From contig CANIEU010000017.1 of assembly GCA_947466585.1 (NCBI GenBank), positions 1 through 48,129 on the forward strand: a DNA stretch of 48,129 bases, read 5' to 3'. Positions 16,849-24,373 of this stretch are shown here, piece by piece (position 1 is the stretch's first letter; every line of letters starts with the position of its first letter). The notes under the pieces are model-generated. The model saw only the letters and a list, made by a program, of their open reading frames with translations. It was not told the DNA's origin and made no database searches. Made by a program: the position numbers and the translations under genes. The DNA is from Fibrobacterota bacterium (GTDB lineage: Bacteria > Fibrobacterota > Fibrobacteria > UBA11236).

Positions 16849-18023
16849 GATCGATAGCTTCCGTTGATCTTCACGTAGTCATAACTGAAGTCACAGGTCC
16901 AATAGGTCCACGCCGCGTTGCCGATGCCGAGGTCGAGGCGTACGGTAACCTCACGGGCCTTCATGCGCTCGGCCATGTCGTCTTCGTTCACCGGAAGCGG
17001 CAATCCGTTCTCGAAGACGCGGACGCCGCAGAATTCGAGCGCGAGCTTTTCCATCACGAGGGAAGCGCCCGAATAACCGGCCGCCGCGAGCACGCGGCCC
17101 CAGTTGGCGTCGCCACCGAAAAACGCGGTCTTGACCAAAGGAGAATTGGAGACCGCACGGCCAACCGACTTGGCATCCGTCTCCGTCAGGGCACCGACCA
17201 CTTCCACCGTAATGAGTTTGGTCGCGCCCTCGCCGTCGCGCACGATCGCCCTTGCAAGATCACCCATGAGACCCGACAGCGCCGCGTCGAACGCCATCTG
17301 CTCCGTTACCGGAAGATCCGCATAGTCCACTCCCGAAGCTCCATTGGCAAGCAGGATGACGGTGTCGTTGGTGCTCATGTCGCCGTCCACCGAAATGGAG
17401 TTGAACGTACGCTCGACCGTGTCGAGAAAGCCTGCGTTGTAGGAGACGGGTAGTGCGATGTCGGTGGTGAGATAGGCAAGCATCGTGGCCATGTTGGGGC
17501 AGATCATGCCCGCGCCCTTGGAAGCGCCACCGAGACGTACCTCGCGGCCCCCCAGCGTCAAGGACACCTCGGCGATCTTGGGAAAGGTGTCGGTGGTCAT
17601 GATGGCTTGATGAAACCGGGCTTCGCCCTTGCGCGCTCCGAGCGTGTCGATGCCGCGCTTAAGTGCGTCCATCGGCAAGGGCTCACCGATCACGCCGGTG
17701 GAGGAGACCAGCACTTCCCCTGCGACGTGCGTTGCCGCGCGCAAGCGGGTTACGGAATCCAAGGCATCCTGATATCCGCGCACACCTGTGGCGGCGTTGG
17801 CGTTTCCGCTGTTCACGAGGATGTGCGAGACGAGCTTACCGGCGGCGATGACCTCGCGGCAGAGCTTGACGGGGGCGGCGGCGGCGGCATTGCGCGTGAA
17901 GGCTCCGAAAGCCCTGGCGGGGGGCTCGCTGCACAGCAGGCCCGCATCGGGTTTGCCGTTCTTCTTGATGCCGCAGGCGGTGCCGGCAGCGTAAAAGCCG
18001 ACCGGGAAGGTGACGTCTTGCAT
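16845..18023 (-). CDS. argJ: ArgJ: glutamate/ornithine N-acetyltransferase
   Basis: 392 residues from the ATG at 18023, which has GGAG 10 nt upstream; a TTG at 18080 gives a longer frame that would run into the repeats upstream. ArgJ moves acetyl from N-acetylornithine to glutamate, and bifunctional forms also use acetyl-CoA. The autocleavage region GMICPNMATMLAYL is present, with the conserved Thr that becomes the nucleophile of the beta chain. Also present are FPVGFYAAGTACGIKK at the start and NANAATG, DGDMSTNDT and the C-terminal YDYVKINGSYRS. argG lies separately at 7.7 kb. A glycosidase gene overlaps its stop by four bases. Confidence 0.95.
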   Translation of the reverse strand: MQDVTFPVGFYAAGTACGIKKNGKPDAGLLCSEPPARAFGAFTRNAAAAAPVKLCREVIAAGKLVSHILVNSGNANAATGVRGYQDALDSVTRLRAATHVAGEVLVSSTGVIGEPLPMDALKRGIDTLGARKGEARFHQAIMTTDTFPKIAEVSLTLGGREVRLGGASKGAGMICPNMATMLAYLTTDIALPVSYNAGFLDTVERTFNSISVDGDMSTNDTVILLANGASGVDYADLPVTEQMAFDAALSGLMGDLARAIVRDGEGATKLITVEVVGALTETDAKSVGRAVSNSPLVKTAFFGGDANWGRVLAAAGYSGASLVMEKLALEFCGVRVFENGLPLPVNEDDMAERMKAREVTVRLDLGIGNAAWTYWTCDFSYDYVKINGSYRS

Positions 18024-18053
18024 GAACTCGGGACTCCGTATTCTGGGCGGTGC

Positions 18054-18089
18054 CAATTCGGGGGTAAATTTGGGGGTCAATTCGGGGAA
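18054..18089. repeat. Three 12-bp repeats upstream of argJ
   Basis: CAATTCGGGGGT, AAATTTGGGGGT and CAATTCGGGGAA stand in direct tandem 31 nt upstream of the argJ start. They have the even spacing of an operator array, but the protein that might bind is not known. They do not look like the ArgR box. Confidence 0.45.
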
Positions 18090-18177
18090 AAAGTGCTTAA
18101 AAAAATGCCGTAATAATGCTCCGAATACGCCTTAAAAGGAAGCGAACAGCGGCTAAAACCACCTCGGTCGCGCAAAC

Positions 18178-18207
18178 TTGGAATTCCGGGGAAAGAGGCT
18201 ATGTTGA
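18178..18207 (+). promoter_or_regulatory. Promoter in front of the greA leader terminator
   Basis: TTG (18178-18180), 19 nt and TATGTTGA (18200-18207) match the promoter layout used elsewhere in the window. Transcription would start near 18212 and meet an intrinsic terminator about 20 nt later, before greA. Confidence 0.45.
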
Positions 18208-18231
18208 CGGTACGAAATATGCAACAGACCG

Positions 18232-18267
18232 GAACGTGGGCCGCCAACGGCTTACGTTCTTTTTTTT
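18232..18267 (+). terminator. Intrinsic terminator in the greA leader
   Basis: GAACGT (18232-18237) pairs perfectly with ACGTTC (18254-18259), an inner GCCG-CCAA-CGGC extends the hairpin, and eight Ts (18260-18267) follow. There is no gene on this strand between the divergent argJ and this point, so the signal must act on a leader or small RNA ahead of greA, which starts 53 nt later. Confidence 0.75.
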
Positions 18268-18319
18268 CCCCGGTTCGGCTGCCCCCGCTTTTAAGATTTC
18301 AGGATGAAGGAGTTCTCAC

Positions 18320-18790
18320 ATGACCGACAAACTTCCCATGGGCCGAGCCGCTTACGACAAGCTGCTCGTCGATCTGGAACACCTGAAAAAAAACGATCGC
18401 CCGTTCATCATCAACGAGATCGCGGTCGCGCGCGCGCAGGGTGACCTGTCTGAAAATGCGGAATACCATGCCGCCAAAGAAAAGCAGGGCATGATCGAAG
18501 ACCGCATCCGCGAGATCGAAGACAAGATCGCGCGTGCGGAGATCATGACCGCCGATCCTTCGAACAGCCCCCACATCATTTTCGGCGCGGTGGTTTCGGT
18601 CAAGAATCTGGCCACGGGCAAGTCGATGGAATACACCTTGGTGGGTTCGGACGAAGTCGATCCCATGACCGGCAAAATCTCCAGTGCATCGCCGGTTGGT
18701 CAAAGCCTGATCGGCAAGAAAACCGGCGATGTGGTCGAGGCCCAATTGCCTAAGGGCAGTTTGAAGCTGGAAATCCTCGGGTATCGTTAA
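18320..18790 (+). CDS. greA: Transcription elongation factor GreA
   Basis: 156 residues, standard length. GreA enters the RNA polymerase secondary channel and stimulates cleavage of backtracked transcripts. The N-terminal coiled coil holds the acidic tip (ARAQGDLSENAEYHAAKEKQ, the GreA signature), and the C-terminal FKBP-like domain has the expected VGSDEVDP and SPVGQSLIGKKTGDVVE. AAGGAG stands 8 nt before the ATG. The leader holds a strong intrinsic terminator, so greA is probably controlled by attenuation. holA follows 31 nt downstream. Confidence 0.97.
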   Translation: MTDKLPMGRAAYDKLLVDLEHLKKNDRPFIINEIAVARAQGDLSENAEYHAAKEKQGMIEDRIREIEDKIARAEIMTADPSNSPHIIFGAVVSVKNLATGKSMEYTLVGSDEVDPMTGKISSASPVGQSLIGKKTGDVVEAQLPKGSLKLEILGYR

Positions 18791-18821
18791 GAACGTTTCC
18801 ACACGGACGGACGGAAACGCC

Positions 18822-19799
18822 ATGTCGGTCTTTGCATTCACGGGTGACGACGACCTCAAGCGCCAGGAAGCGCTCGAGGCCGAAGCGGAACGCTGGGAAG
18901 CCGAGGGAGAGAAATCCGGCGCCGGCGCCAGCGCGCGCGAAGTGTACCACGGCGAAGAGCTGAACGCCTACGAAGTCGCAGAGTCGTACCAGACACAAGA
19001 CATTTTCTCGGCGCGCAAGCTTCTCATCATCCGCAATTTCGACAAGGTCCGCGCCGAGGGGCGCGAGTTGTTACAAGCCGCCTTCCGCACGGCCAATCCG
19101 AACGCGCAAGTATTGATCGAGGCCGAAAAACTGGACGCTCGGCAGTCGTGGGTGCAATCCCTGAAAAAATCCGGGCATCTGCAGGACTTCAAACTTCCGT
19201 ACGGGGATAAAATTCCCGGGTGGCTCGTGGAACGCGCGAAATCGCATCACGGCCGCACGCTATCGCTCGCCGATGCGCGCCTGTTGCACGAGATCGTGGG
19301 GAACGATACCGCCGAGCTCGACCACGAACTCGAGAAGCTCGACACCTTTTTGCCCAAAGGCGCGCCGGTCACCGCCGAAGCCATTCACGGCGTGGTGAGC
19401 CCGCTCAAGGTGCACACCATGTTCGAATTCCAGAAGGCCGCCGGATTGCAGGACATGGCGGCGTTCCTGCCCGCCTTGCGCAGCTTGCTGATCGAGCAAG
19501 GCAGCAAGGAAAGCGGCATCGGCCCATCCATTCTACTTTACAATCACTTCCTACGACTCGCGCGCATCCGCGCCTTGCTCGACGAAGGCGCGGGCAAAAC
19601 CGAGATTCTCGCCGCCAGCAAAATCAACCCTTACATCTTCGACAAAGAAGCGTATTTGGAACAGGCCCGCAAGCGCTCGATGGTCAAATGGAAGAAGGTG
19701 CTCGCGCGTCTCGCGGGTTTGGAGCGGGAGATGAAGCAGGGCCGCTATGCGCAGCGCTTCGAAATCGAAGTCGCCTTGGCGGGCGTGGCGCTGGGATAA
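18822..19799 (+). CDS. holA: DNA polymerase III delta subunit
   Basis: 325 residues, the expected HolA length. Delta opens the beta clamp within the clamp loader. The sequence is divergent but shows the family course: FAFTGDDDLKRQEALE, DIFSARKLLIIRNFDK, IPGWLVERAKSHHGRTLSLADARLLHEIVGNDTAELDHELEKL, and the C-terminal helical collar GIGPSILLYNHFLRLARIRALLDEG and INPYIFDKEAYLEQARKRS. It probably shares the greA transcript. It ends convergent with the gene at 19827. Confidence 0.85.
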   Translation: MSVFAFTGDDDLKRQEALEAEAERWEAEGEKSGAGASAREVYHGEELNAYEVAESYQTQDIFSARKLLIIRNFDKVRAEGRELLQAAFRTANPNAQVLIEAEKLDARQSWVQSLKKSGHLQDFKLPYGDKIPGWLVERAKSHHGRTLSLADARLLHEIVGNDTAELDHELEKLDTFLPKGAPVTAEAIHGVVSPLKVHTMFEFQKAAGLQDMAAFLPALRSLLIEQGSKESGIGPSILLYNHFLRLARIRALLDEGAGKTEILAASKINPYIFDKEAYLEQARKRSMVKWKKVLARLAGLEREMKQGRYAQRFEIEVALAGVALG

Positions 19800-19826
19800 A
19801 ACCGGTCAGGTTCTTCCCCCCTTCGG

Positions 19827-20573
19827 TTACTTCGTCGACCCCGGAAGAAATTCTCCGTAAGCGAGACGGACGGCGCGCATGTCGCCGTACACCTCCAAAA
19901 ACTCCGCCGTCCATTCCGGCTGCAGGTCGGCAAGGCGGCGCAGCATTTCCGCCACCGCCTTGTAATCGTTGTACGGGCCCGCAGGACGGTCTTCGGAGGC
20001 CGAGGCGGGCCTGCGCCGTGCCCAAGCCGCCAAGCGTCCGCACTGGCGCTGATAGCGCGCCGCGCGCAACAGCCTGTCTACCAGACGACGCCGCAAATCG
20101 GAGACGGGCGCGGCGTCGGAGCCTTCGAGCGCGGCGCGATAGCTCTCGCGTTCGGCGGGCGACAAACGTGCCGCATGCTTGAGAAGCATTTCGAGGTAGC
20201 GGGCGCGGTTCGCACCACCGCGTCGCATCGCAAGGTCGGCGAGCGGCGAATTCCGCGGTGCGGACGGTGAAGCGGGCGGTACCTGCGGGTGGCTTGAAGA
20301 ACCAGTGGATGCGATTCCGGTTGCGGACGTCGCGGAGGTAGAAGAGGTGTCAGCCGGGAAACCCTTCAATTCCGTTTCGGTGCGCGTGAAACAATGCGAA
20401 GCCAGCGCAGAACGATCCGCCGCTTCGGCTTCGCGGCCCTGACGAATGAGCGAAACGAACCATGCACGACGATAGCCGGGAATGCCCGCACCTGCGACGC
20501 GCGCTTCGAGCGCGTCCCAATCCAGCCCGCCTTGCGGCGCGCCGGTCACGGTGTTTTCCCCGGATTGCGTCAT
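19827..20573 (-). CDS. DUF2894-like protein, third gene of the coiled-coil operon
   Basis: 248 residues, no signal or membrane segment. The N-terminal helical part (1-75) is joined by a Ser/Thr/Pro-rich linker (about 76-110) to a helical C-terminal domain. That part, from SPLADLAMRRGG to GPYNDYKAVAEMLRRLADLQPEWTAEFLEVYGDMRAV, resembles the end of DUF2894 proteins as I remember them (GPLNSH..L..L.LM.DLSP.YL..F...VD). The start codon lies 3 nt after the stop of the preceding gene, so translation is probably coupled. DUF2894 genes in proteobacteria sit next to DUF802 and OmpA/MotB genes. The function is unknown and the family call is from memory. Confidence 0.5.
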   Translation of the reverse strand: MTQSGENTVTGAPQGGLDWDALEARVAGAGIPGYRRAWFVSLIRQGREAEAADRSALASHCFTRTETELKGFPADTSSTSATSATGIASTGSSSHPQVPPASPSAPRNSPLADLAMRRGGANRARYLEMLLKHAARLSPAERESYRAALEGSDAAPVSDLRRRLVDRLLRAARYQRQCGRLAAWARRRPASASEDRPAGPYNDYKAVAEMLRRLADLQPEWTAEFLEVYGDMRAVRLAYGEFLPGSTK

Positions 20574-20576
20574 GAT

Positions 20577-22040
20577 TTAGGCTGCTTCCACCGTTTCCGA
20601 AGTATCGCGCGCCCCGGCCTGATCGAGCGCGTCGAGCAGCGATTCCTGCGCCTTGAGTGCGGTCTCCTCGATCAGATCGGCGGAGCGTTCCTCGAACGCG
20701 CGGATGGTCTCATCCATGCGCTTGAGCAGCGCTTCCTGCGCCTGGGCGTAGGACCCTAGCGCCTGCAATCGGTCGAGCAAACCGCCCATGCCCTGGTGGA
20801 ACATTTCCACCGTGGCGCGCCATTCGGCCTGCCCCGCTGCCTGCTGCACGGAGGTCTCTTCGCCGCTGCGGCGCATGCCTTCGATCGCTTCGCCGATGGT
20901 TCCCGCCGCGGCCGACAGATTCCGCAACCATTCTTCCGCCTGTGCGGAGGTCGCCCCGAGACGGGCATCGACCTCTGTGGCGATGGACTGCACGGAGGAG
21001 GATGCTTCTTCGGATGCGGAGCGCACCGCGCCAGCGGCATCGACCGTGACCGTGCGCACCGTGGCGGAAGCCTCGGTGATCGCCTCGCGCACCGTCGTCG
21101 CACCCTGTTCGAGCTGTGCCTGCGACTTCGCAAGCACTTCACGCCACTCGCCCGCAAACGATTCGCGCTGCGCATGCAACGTCTCGTCCCAACGCGACGA
21201 CAGCGACTCGACCAGTCCGCTGACCTTGGCCATCTGCCCGTCGAGCGTGGCCTGAATGCCCTGCGTCGACGCCGTGGCCGACTGTTCCCAGGCGGCGCGC
21301 GCCGATGCGGCCAATTGTTCCCATGCTGCGCGGGCCGAAGCCGTATTCGCTTCCCAGGCGGTACGGGCCGCCGTGTCGCGTGCGCCCAGATCGTTGTGTA
21401 AGGTCGTGCCCTGTTCCCGCAATTGCGTCAGCAGCGCGGAAGAAGCCTTGGACCAATCGGCCTGTGCCGCCTGCAAAGCCGACACGGTGTCGGTGGTGGC
21501 GCGCAGCGAGGCCGCACGCTCTTCGCGATCGCTGCGCAGCGATTCCGAAAGGCCCTTGAGCGATTCCTCGATGCGCCCGGCAAGCGCCGGGGCCATGGGC
21601 GCAAAGCCGCTCTGGATGCCCGATTCGAGCGCCGTGCGCAATTCGTGCGCCTGACGTTCCTGATCGGCGCGGCGGCTCTCGGCCTCGCGCGCGGCCACGC
21701 GAACGCTCTCTTCCATCAGCTCGCGCGGCATGTCCTTCATGCTGTCTTGCAAACGGTCGAGCGAATCCTTCAGACTCTGTTGCGTGCGCTGCGTGCGCTC
21801 CGACGCCTTGCCGAGGCTGAACGCCATCGCCGCGCTCAGCACGCCGAAGATGCCGGTGATGAAGTACGCATCGGCGCGCGCGGGGCGTTTGATCGCCAAA
21901 CGCGTCGTGGCCAGATACACGCACATCGCAGCCATGATCAGGCCGCCCCAGAAAAACACCCGGTACGGGTTGTGCGCCTTCGTCGGTGGGACAGAAGTCT
22001 CTCCGGCAGAGGTGGGGGCGAGGTCTTTGAGGTCATCCAT
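20577..22040 (-). CDS. Membrane-anchored coiled-coil protein (DUF802-like tail), second gene of the operon
   Basis: 487 residues from the ATG at 22040, which has AAGGA upstream; the frame is open to 22115 but that would overlap the previous gene. There are two N-terminal membrane segments (about 28-46 and 58-76), joined by a short loop. About 400 residues of Ala/Glu/Gln-rich coiled coil follow, with internal repeats such as ARAAWEQLAASARAAWEQ. The tail (GLLDRLQALGSYAQAQEALLKRMDETIRAFEERSADLI, split here only for reading) has the rhythm of the DUF802 C-terminus. It lacks the MotA/TolQ-type channel region found in proteobacterial DUF802 proteins. It most likely forms a scaffold or signalling rod in the inner membrane. 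Confidence 0.55.
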   Translation of the reverse strand: MDDLKDLAPTSAGETSVPPTKAHNPYRVFFWGGLIMAAMCVYLATTRLAIKRPARADAYFITGIFGVLSAAMAFSLGKASERTQRTQQSLKDSLDRLQDSMKDMPRELMEESVRVAAREAESRRADQERQAHELRTALESGIQSGFAPMAPALAGRIEESLKGLSESLRSDREERAASLRATTDTVSALQAAQADWSKASSALLTQLREQGTTLHNDLGARDTAARTAWEANTASARAAWEQLAASARAAWEQSATASTQGIQATLDGQMAKVSGLVESLSSRWDETLHAQRESFAGEWREVLAKSQAQLEQGATTVREAITEASATVRTVTVDAAGAVRSASEEASSSVQSIATEVDARLGATSAQAEEWLRNLSAAAGTIGEAIEGMRRSGEETSVQQAAGQAEWRATVEMFHQGMGGLLDRLQALGSYAQAQEALLKRMDETIRAFEERSADLIEETALKAQESLLDALDQAGARDTSETVEAA

Positions 22041-22060
22041 GGTTCGGTATCCTTCGTTGA

Positions 22061-23002
22061 CTATTTCGTTGGGGCGCCGGCATGTTCCGGCAAACCGCGC
22101 AGGTACAATTCCCATTTACGTTCGTAATGATCCAGCATCGCGAGCGCCATGCGCTCGCCCAAGTAAGACAGCACCCGCATGAATCCCGACCATCCGTTGC
22201 GGGTGGGGCTGTGCGCGACCCACGGATGCAAGGTGCCGTGCACCAGGGCCTCGGGATCGGCAAAAGGACGGGTTTCCCAACGCAGCGCCGCCTTGATGAA
22301 GGCCTCTTCGGCGAGTTCGCCGAGGGCGAGACGCATCTTCTTCCACGTTTCGAATTCCGCGTCACGTAAGGCCGCTTCCAGCGTGGGCAGCAGTCGCGTC
22401 GCGTCATCATCGGCGACCACCACGGCCGCATGCCATTCCGAGGCGAAGGAGGACTGAAACACCTGCAGACGGCCCGCGAGCGAGGCCCATTGGCGGGCGC
22501 AATCGGTGGCCATGTCGTGCCCGGTCTGCAGATACAGCATGCGGGCTTCTTTGCGCCCGCCTTTACCGGTCAGCACCACGCCGCCCTCTTCGAAGGGTTG
22601 GATCCATTGGTTGCGATTCAAAAACGGAAGCAAGGCCTTGGGTTCGAGGCGGGCTTCCCAGCGTTCCCGGAATTCTGCGTACTTGAGGCGCGCATCGCGC
22701 CGCAAACCGTCGAGCACGCGTTGCGCTCCTCGGGCCACAGCGGGAACACCGACGGCGCGGACTTCGGGAGTACGGTCGAGTAGGGTGCGGAGAAGCAAGG
22801 TGTGACGCGGCTCCATCCAAGCGGCCAGTTCGGCCAAGGCCGTATCGGGTTCGGATACGGCGAGCGCCGCAGCGTTAGCGGCAGTCGCCGAAGCCGTGTC
22901 GGAAGCGGATGCAGCCTGCTTCGCCTTGGAGGAACCCTTGGCTGGAGCGGAGGAGGCGCCGATGCGAAACGGAGCCAGACTTTTTTCCAGCGGGTGCGGC
23001 AA
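22061..23002 (-). CDS. Uncharacterised helical protein, first gene of the coiled-coil operon
   Basis: 313 residues, TTG start with AAGGA 5 nt upstream. Residues 1-50 are low-complexity Ala/Ser/Lys; the rest is predicted helical and soluble, with no recognisable catalytic motif. Segments include LRTLLDRTPEVRAVGVPAVARGAQRVL, WIQPFEEGG and SYLGERMALAMLDHYERKWELYLRGLP. By position it would correspond to DUF3348 of the proteobacterial locus, but sequence likeness is weak. A perfect -7 element (TATATTTG, 23064-23057) stands about 55 nt upstream. The next gene starts 20 nt after its stop. Confidence 0.5.
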   Translation of the reverse strand: MPHPLEKSLAPFRIGASSAPAKGSSKAKQAASASDTASATAANAAALAVSEPDTALAELAAWMEPRHTLLLRTLLDRTPEVRAVGVPAVARGAQRVLDGLRRDARLKYAEFRERWEARLEPKALLPFLNRNQWIQPFEEGGVVLTGKGGRKEARMLYLQTGHDMATDCARQWASLAGRLQVFQSSFASEWHAAVVVADDDATRLLPTLEAALRDAEFETWKKMRLALGELAEEAFIKAALRWETRPFADPEALVHGTLHPWVAHSPTRNGWSGFMRVLSYLGERMALAMLDHYERKWELYLRGLPEHAGAPTK

Positions 23003-23056
23003 TGACGTCCTTGGAGCCCCGTTTCCGTCCTACCTGGAGGTATCGGAGGCGTTGGG

Positions 23057-23064
23057 CAAATATA
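23057..23064 (-). promoter_or_regulatory. -7 element TATATTTG of the coiled-coil operon
   Basis: A perfect TAnnTTTG on the minus strand, 54 nt before the TTG start of the first gene. No TTG stands at the -33 position. Confidence 0.45.
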
Positions 23065-23171
23065 TCTACGGAGGGGTGCGGTTTCGGGGTAAAAACGCCC
23101 CCGAAGCGTACCGGGCAGGGAACGGCCGAAATCAGTATTTCGACCGTTTTATCCGGTTTTCCGAGTGAATT

Positions 23172-23186
23172 TCGGAAAGATTCCGA
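23172..23186 (-). terminator. Short hairpin just after gcvH
   Basis: TCGGAA-TCT-TTCCGA (minus strand) is a perfect 6-bp stem starting 1 nt after the gcvH stop. It is followed by AATTC without a T-run, so it could be a weak terminator or an mRNA-end stabiliser. Confidence 0.35.
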
Positions 23187-23187
23187 C

Positions 23188-23559
23188 TCAGATCAGTTTC
23201 TGGTACGCCGCTGCGTCGAGCAAATCTTCCGGGGCGCCTTCGACCGTGACCTTCAGGATCCAGCCCTTGCCATACGGATCGGTGTTGATCACACCGGCGT
23301 CGGTCGCGAGTGCGGTGTTGACTTCGGTGACGGTGCCCGTAACCGGTGCATACAGCTCAGCCACGGTTTTCACGGCTTCGATAGTGCCGAAGCTTTCGCC
23401 AGCCTTCAGGGTGGCGCCGACCTTGGGAAGCTCCACGAAGACGATATCGCCCAGCTCATGCTGCGCGTGATCCGTCACACCGACCGTCGCCACGCCTTGC
23501 GTGATCTGGGTCCATTCGTGGTCTTTGGTGTACTGCAGATTGTCGGGAACTGAGGACAT
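23188..23559 (-). CDS. gcvH: Glycine cleavage system H protein
   Basis: 123 residues. The second ATG (23559) is chosen because AGGAG lies 7 nt before it and only 1 nt before the first ATG (23565). GcvH carries the lipoyl arm between the P, T and L proteins of glycine cleavage. The lipoylated lysine is in SFGTIEAVKTVAELYAPVTG. The start YTKDHEW, the GDIVFVELP strand and the end DLLDAAAYQKLI are typical. The other gcv genes are not in this window. Confidence 0.96.
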   Translation of the reverse strand: MSSVPDNLQYTKDHEWTQITQGVATVGVTDHAQHELGDIVFVELPKVGATLKAGESFGTIEAVKTVAELYAPVTGTVTEVNTALATDAGVINTDPYGKGWILKVTVEGAPEDLLDAAAYQKLI

Positions 23560-23590
23560 GCACATTCTCCTGGGATGGAATCCTGAAAAG

Positions 23591-23598
23591 CAAAGATA
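23591..23598 (-). promoter_or_regulatory. -7 element TATCTTTG of gcvH
   Basis: A perfect TAnnTTTG stands 31 nt before the gcvH start, leaving a leader of about 27 nt that carries AGGAG. Twenty nt upstream the trinucleotide is TGG rather than TTG. Confidence 0.5.
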
Positions 23599-23649
23599 CG
23601 CCGTGACTCATCAGGGATCCACCCTGGCGTCCGGAACCGTCAAGTTAGC

Positions 23650-24330
23650 TTACCGCGCAGGTGCTTCAAAATCGGGCGCTACGGTGCTTAGGCGCGATTC
23701 GGCGCTGCGCAACGGGGCTTCGGCCGCATCGACGCCGCGCCGAAATCCCGTCATGAAGCGTTGTTCCTCGGAGCGATCGGTGGCACGGAAAAAACTCTGG
23801 AGATCGCGGGCCGAAGCATTGAGGGCCTGCAGGGCGAGCGTCAGAAATTCTGCCGCCTCTTCGGTTCCCGAAGGCGGGGCCGCCGCCAGACGTGCGGCGC
23901 GTTCGCGCAGCATGCGGGCACGCGTGAGGTAACCGCCGGCGCGGGAATCGAACGCCTGATATTCCGAATCGCTGAGTGCGCGGGCGCGGCCGGGATCTTC
24001 CGCAGCCATGCTATCGCGAAGGCTGCGGGCCGCGGACGTGAGTTCCGCCAAATCCCCCACCCCCGTGAGGCTACCTCCCGGCGGGTTTTCGGGCACGGTG
24101 GTCGCATCGTGGACCACATTGCTATCCGGGGCTGCGGCGGTGACAGCGAGCGCTTCGGTCAGACGGGAGGCCCGGTAGGCGGCCGTGCTCCACAACGCCG
24201 CGCCCAAACAGAACAGGGCCAGCAGGGCGGCGGTGACGGTGCGCCCGACGCCGCGGGCGTTCAAGACCCCGATAAAGGCGACTGCGGCGAGCGAAAATAG
24301 AGCGACAAGCAACAAGGATTCAGGGTGCAC
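23650..24330 (-). CDS. Two-TM protein of unknown function
   Basis: 226 residues, GTG start with AAGGAG 8 nt upstream. Two membrane segments (about 5-23 and 31-50) are followed by a soluble, mostly helical domain rich in Ala, Arg and Ser (ARSLRDSMAAEDPGRARALS, ESRLSTVAPDFEAP). No family is recognised. It is divergent from murD, 43 bp away. With gcvH 84 bp downstream it may read into that gene, though gcvH has its own promoter-like element. Confidence 0.6.
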   Translation of the reverse strand: MHPESLLLVALFSLAAVAFIGVLNARGVGRTVTAALLALFCLGAALWSTAAYRASRLTEALAVTAAAPDSNVVHDATTVPENPPGGSLTGVGDLAELTSAARSLRDSMAAEDPGRARALSDSEYQAFDSRAGGYLTRARMLRERAARLAAAPPSGTEEAAEFLTLALQALNASARDLQSFFRATDRSEEQRFMTGFRRGVDAAEAPLRSAESRLSTVAPDFEAPAR

Positions 24331-24373
24331 GGTGATTCTCCTTCGCGAGGAATATAAGATTTAGGGTTCTACC

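Noticed and set aside
18116-18307. A 63-residue ORF upstream of greA
   Set aside because: It runs straight through a strong intrinsic terminator and reads its T-run as Phe; no start signal.
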